This document shows positions 63,701-64,000 of a DNA stretch of 64,000 nt, in pieces. Below the pieces are notes generated by a model, which was given only the letters and a program-made list of their open reading frames with translations, did no database searches and had not been told where the DNA came from. Position numbers and translations under genes: made by a program. The stretch's first letter is position 1. Every line of letters begins with the position of its first letter. The stretch comes from Desulfuribacillus stibiiarsenatis (GTDB lineage: Bacteria > Bacillota > Bacilli > Desulfuribacillales > Desulfuribacillaceae), in the NCBI RefSeq assembly GCF_001742305.1, contig NZ_MJAT01000002.1, positions 62,001 to 126,000 of the forward strand. Direction: 5' to 3'.

Positions 63701-64000
63701 TATATTGACCACAACACCCTCAACTCCGTAAACGCTATCGGTTACTGTTATCTCCAAATTAGCTGTAATTGATGATGAACCCAAAACTTCTTCAAAAAAA
63801 ATAAGTTCATCCACTATTGGAGAGCCATTTAACTTTATTTCTAGGGAATATGGTTGAATGTTGTTTTCCACTATCCGAGTATGTCCTCTGAATAAATTGC
63901 CATTGACATCCTTAACAGCACCCTGTTTCATGGTTATTGTGATAAAGCGGTCAGCAGTGAGACTAGCAGGAGTCAAAATAATCTCTATCATATTTGGGGA
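60773..64000 (-). CDS. Large S-layer/surface protein (partial, N-terminus missing)
   Basis: The frame is open through the right edge, so only the C-terminal 1075 or so residues are visible. They include an Ig-like (Big_5) segment near the edge, several beta-rich domains, an InlB B-type repeat (FVGWYRDTELLIPWNF), a Gly/Ser-rich linker with alternating Pro/Ala, and three SLH domains at the end (about 900-1070, such as YPDGTFKPDAKITREEAMT). It is anchored to the cell wall through SLH and is probably an S-layer or surface adhesin. Function otherwise unknown. Confidence 0.88.
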   Translation of the reverse strand, partial: SPNMIEIILTPASLTADRFITITMKQGAVKDVNGNLFRGHTRIVENNIQPYSLEIKLNGSPIVDELIFFEEVLGSSSITANLEITVTDSVYGVEGVVVNIFSVTNNYNWAVYKTATTDSDGKAILSDVVINSAFKVLSIDNVLSQPMIMVPQDKGLVKATINTIYSRTVRNAVNQSNVKTLIGNAALLELNGKDCNINYYVVPDDTIAVELLIEDELIPYGTKSVLSRQTVNLQSNQISEFSMDAFNRGQHAILYKEREPVDSPLRDIYEMTISNSNDYTARSTYTIRGPWERDLEVWLDNQMIYDANRVVFTGGTDSTTVPHANYVYLVPNEITKGESYVMTYPSDRNLELVFGVDAYSFALGNLANVWPTLSFLNDQQEVLGQIRVTLRPFNSTASVDTRKVYHLIDSSSGIAVKLDMNQYAIGANSKWYYFQKDWPTGESALALDLGGEVGIQVEQDKIGRGQNLSISLMAADGHKLFRIHNQITEIEIRLGATIIDRLESYNLIDHVWLVPSHADSGRYQAVLTNVQGFPTKLDQLSTTFDVLAVVHFNSQGGTSVNSVTVDYNTLLDVPIAPTKTGYSFVGWYRDTELLIPWNFTTDNVTEDITLYAKWTQIPGGDSSGGDTGGSSGGESTAAPAPGPATETEVVLIVNGEAQTAGKETVIQQDGEKTVTLRADNNILGQKIDEVIALNQAEARLGQNVVEIPVATLGANQIRSILTGDIVKKMEENQFTLVINTEKTDYIIPAKEIEIQKVAAILNVDPISLQQIEIELRINYSNELKVDEITQRGRNQGIEVIIQPVEFQIIARTTSTTGEVQETTVSQFTNYVSRVMEVPPGVDPNRITTGILYNSDGTFSHIPTNVFRQDNKWYAKLNSLTNSIYTVIWNKIAVAAVENHWSKEVVNDMASRLVIKNPDTFSPDQFITRGEFAQYITNALGLYRASVEKTTKFSDVPPTHKLANAITIASDYKIISGYPDGTFKPDAKITREEAMTMYAKAMDVVRLVKIDNNRMDNYKDKDQVSFWAYKFVEKTVSIEVFRGRSTETINPKEAFTYAEAATAIRNLLIKSGLINE

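Overview
The window looks like chromosomal DNA from an endospore-forming, low-GC, strictly anaerobic member of the Bacillota that respires by way of molybdenum enzymes. This is inferred from the strong Shine-Dalgarno sites, YgzB, FapA, SdaAA/SdaAB, DapL, rubrerythrin and spore-type small proteins, alongside an arsenate-reductase-like enzyme and a [NiFe] uptake hydrogenase. The gene set would fit a Desulfuribacillus-like organism, but no marker gene is present to settle that. No rRNA, tRNA, insertion sequence, prophage or CRISPR array was seen. Most genes are on the minus strand.

Layout. 1-4.7 kb: start of an NrfD-type membrane subunit (cut by the edge), tatA, and a three-gene sensory operon (PhnD-like binding protein, histidine kinase, NarL-type regulator), then an Spx/MgsR-like gene with a consensus promoter. 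5-9.3 kb: ArsR-like regulator, cation efflux protein, MidA-type methyltransferase, YgzB, and very small genes including two related single-membrane-span peptides. 9.4-20.6 kb: GH18 glycosidase, ppk1-ppx, Mrp, nth, a glycosyltransferase, an Asn-rich micro-protein and an S-layer-anchored YcdB-like protein. 20.7-26.1 kb: arsenate-reductase-like cluster (catalytic and Fe-S subunits, TorD chaperone, polyferredoxin). 26.7-31.2 kb: PFL/ACT pair, DUF2225 protein, dapL. 31.2-35.4 kb: hydrogenase operon (small, large, cytochrome b) and its maturation protease. 35.6-43 kb: c-di-GMP enzyme, TauE/SafE, two redox housekeeping genes, CBS protein, FMN-dependent glutamate-synthase-like protein. 43.2-54.3 kb: six-heme lipoprotein, mutY, M14 peptidase, a soluble MCP-like protein, FapA, serine dehydratase, SppA, PPK2. 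54.3-55.9 kb: hgcA-hgcB. 56-64 kb: HAD hydrolase, aldo/keto reductase, katG and the end of a giant S-layer protein.

The most striking feature is the mercury-methylation pair hgcAB. HgcA has the NVWCAAGK corrinoid motif and five membrane spans. HgcB is interrupted by an in-frame TGA exactly where the conserved mercury-handling cysteine is expected, and the frame then continues to the expected C-terminal Cys-Cys. The best start of hgcA also reads through an in-frame TGA at codon 9. Each TGA is followed, 24-29 nt later, by a 7-bp hairpin with a 5-nt loop carrying G at position 2, the form expected of a bacterial SECIS. I infer that both proteins are selenoproteins, which conventional gene calling would truncate.

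Other unexplained structure: a conserved leader element upstream of two unrelated genes (43.0 and 47.6 kb); a dispersed family of terminator-like hairpins (11.2, 55.9, 60.5 kb); several short tandem repeats; and a palindrome over the -35 box of the Spx-like gene. Together the genes describe an anaerobe that couples H2 oxidation to reduction of metalloid or sulfur oxyanions, stores polyphosphate and handles metals.
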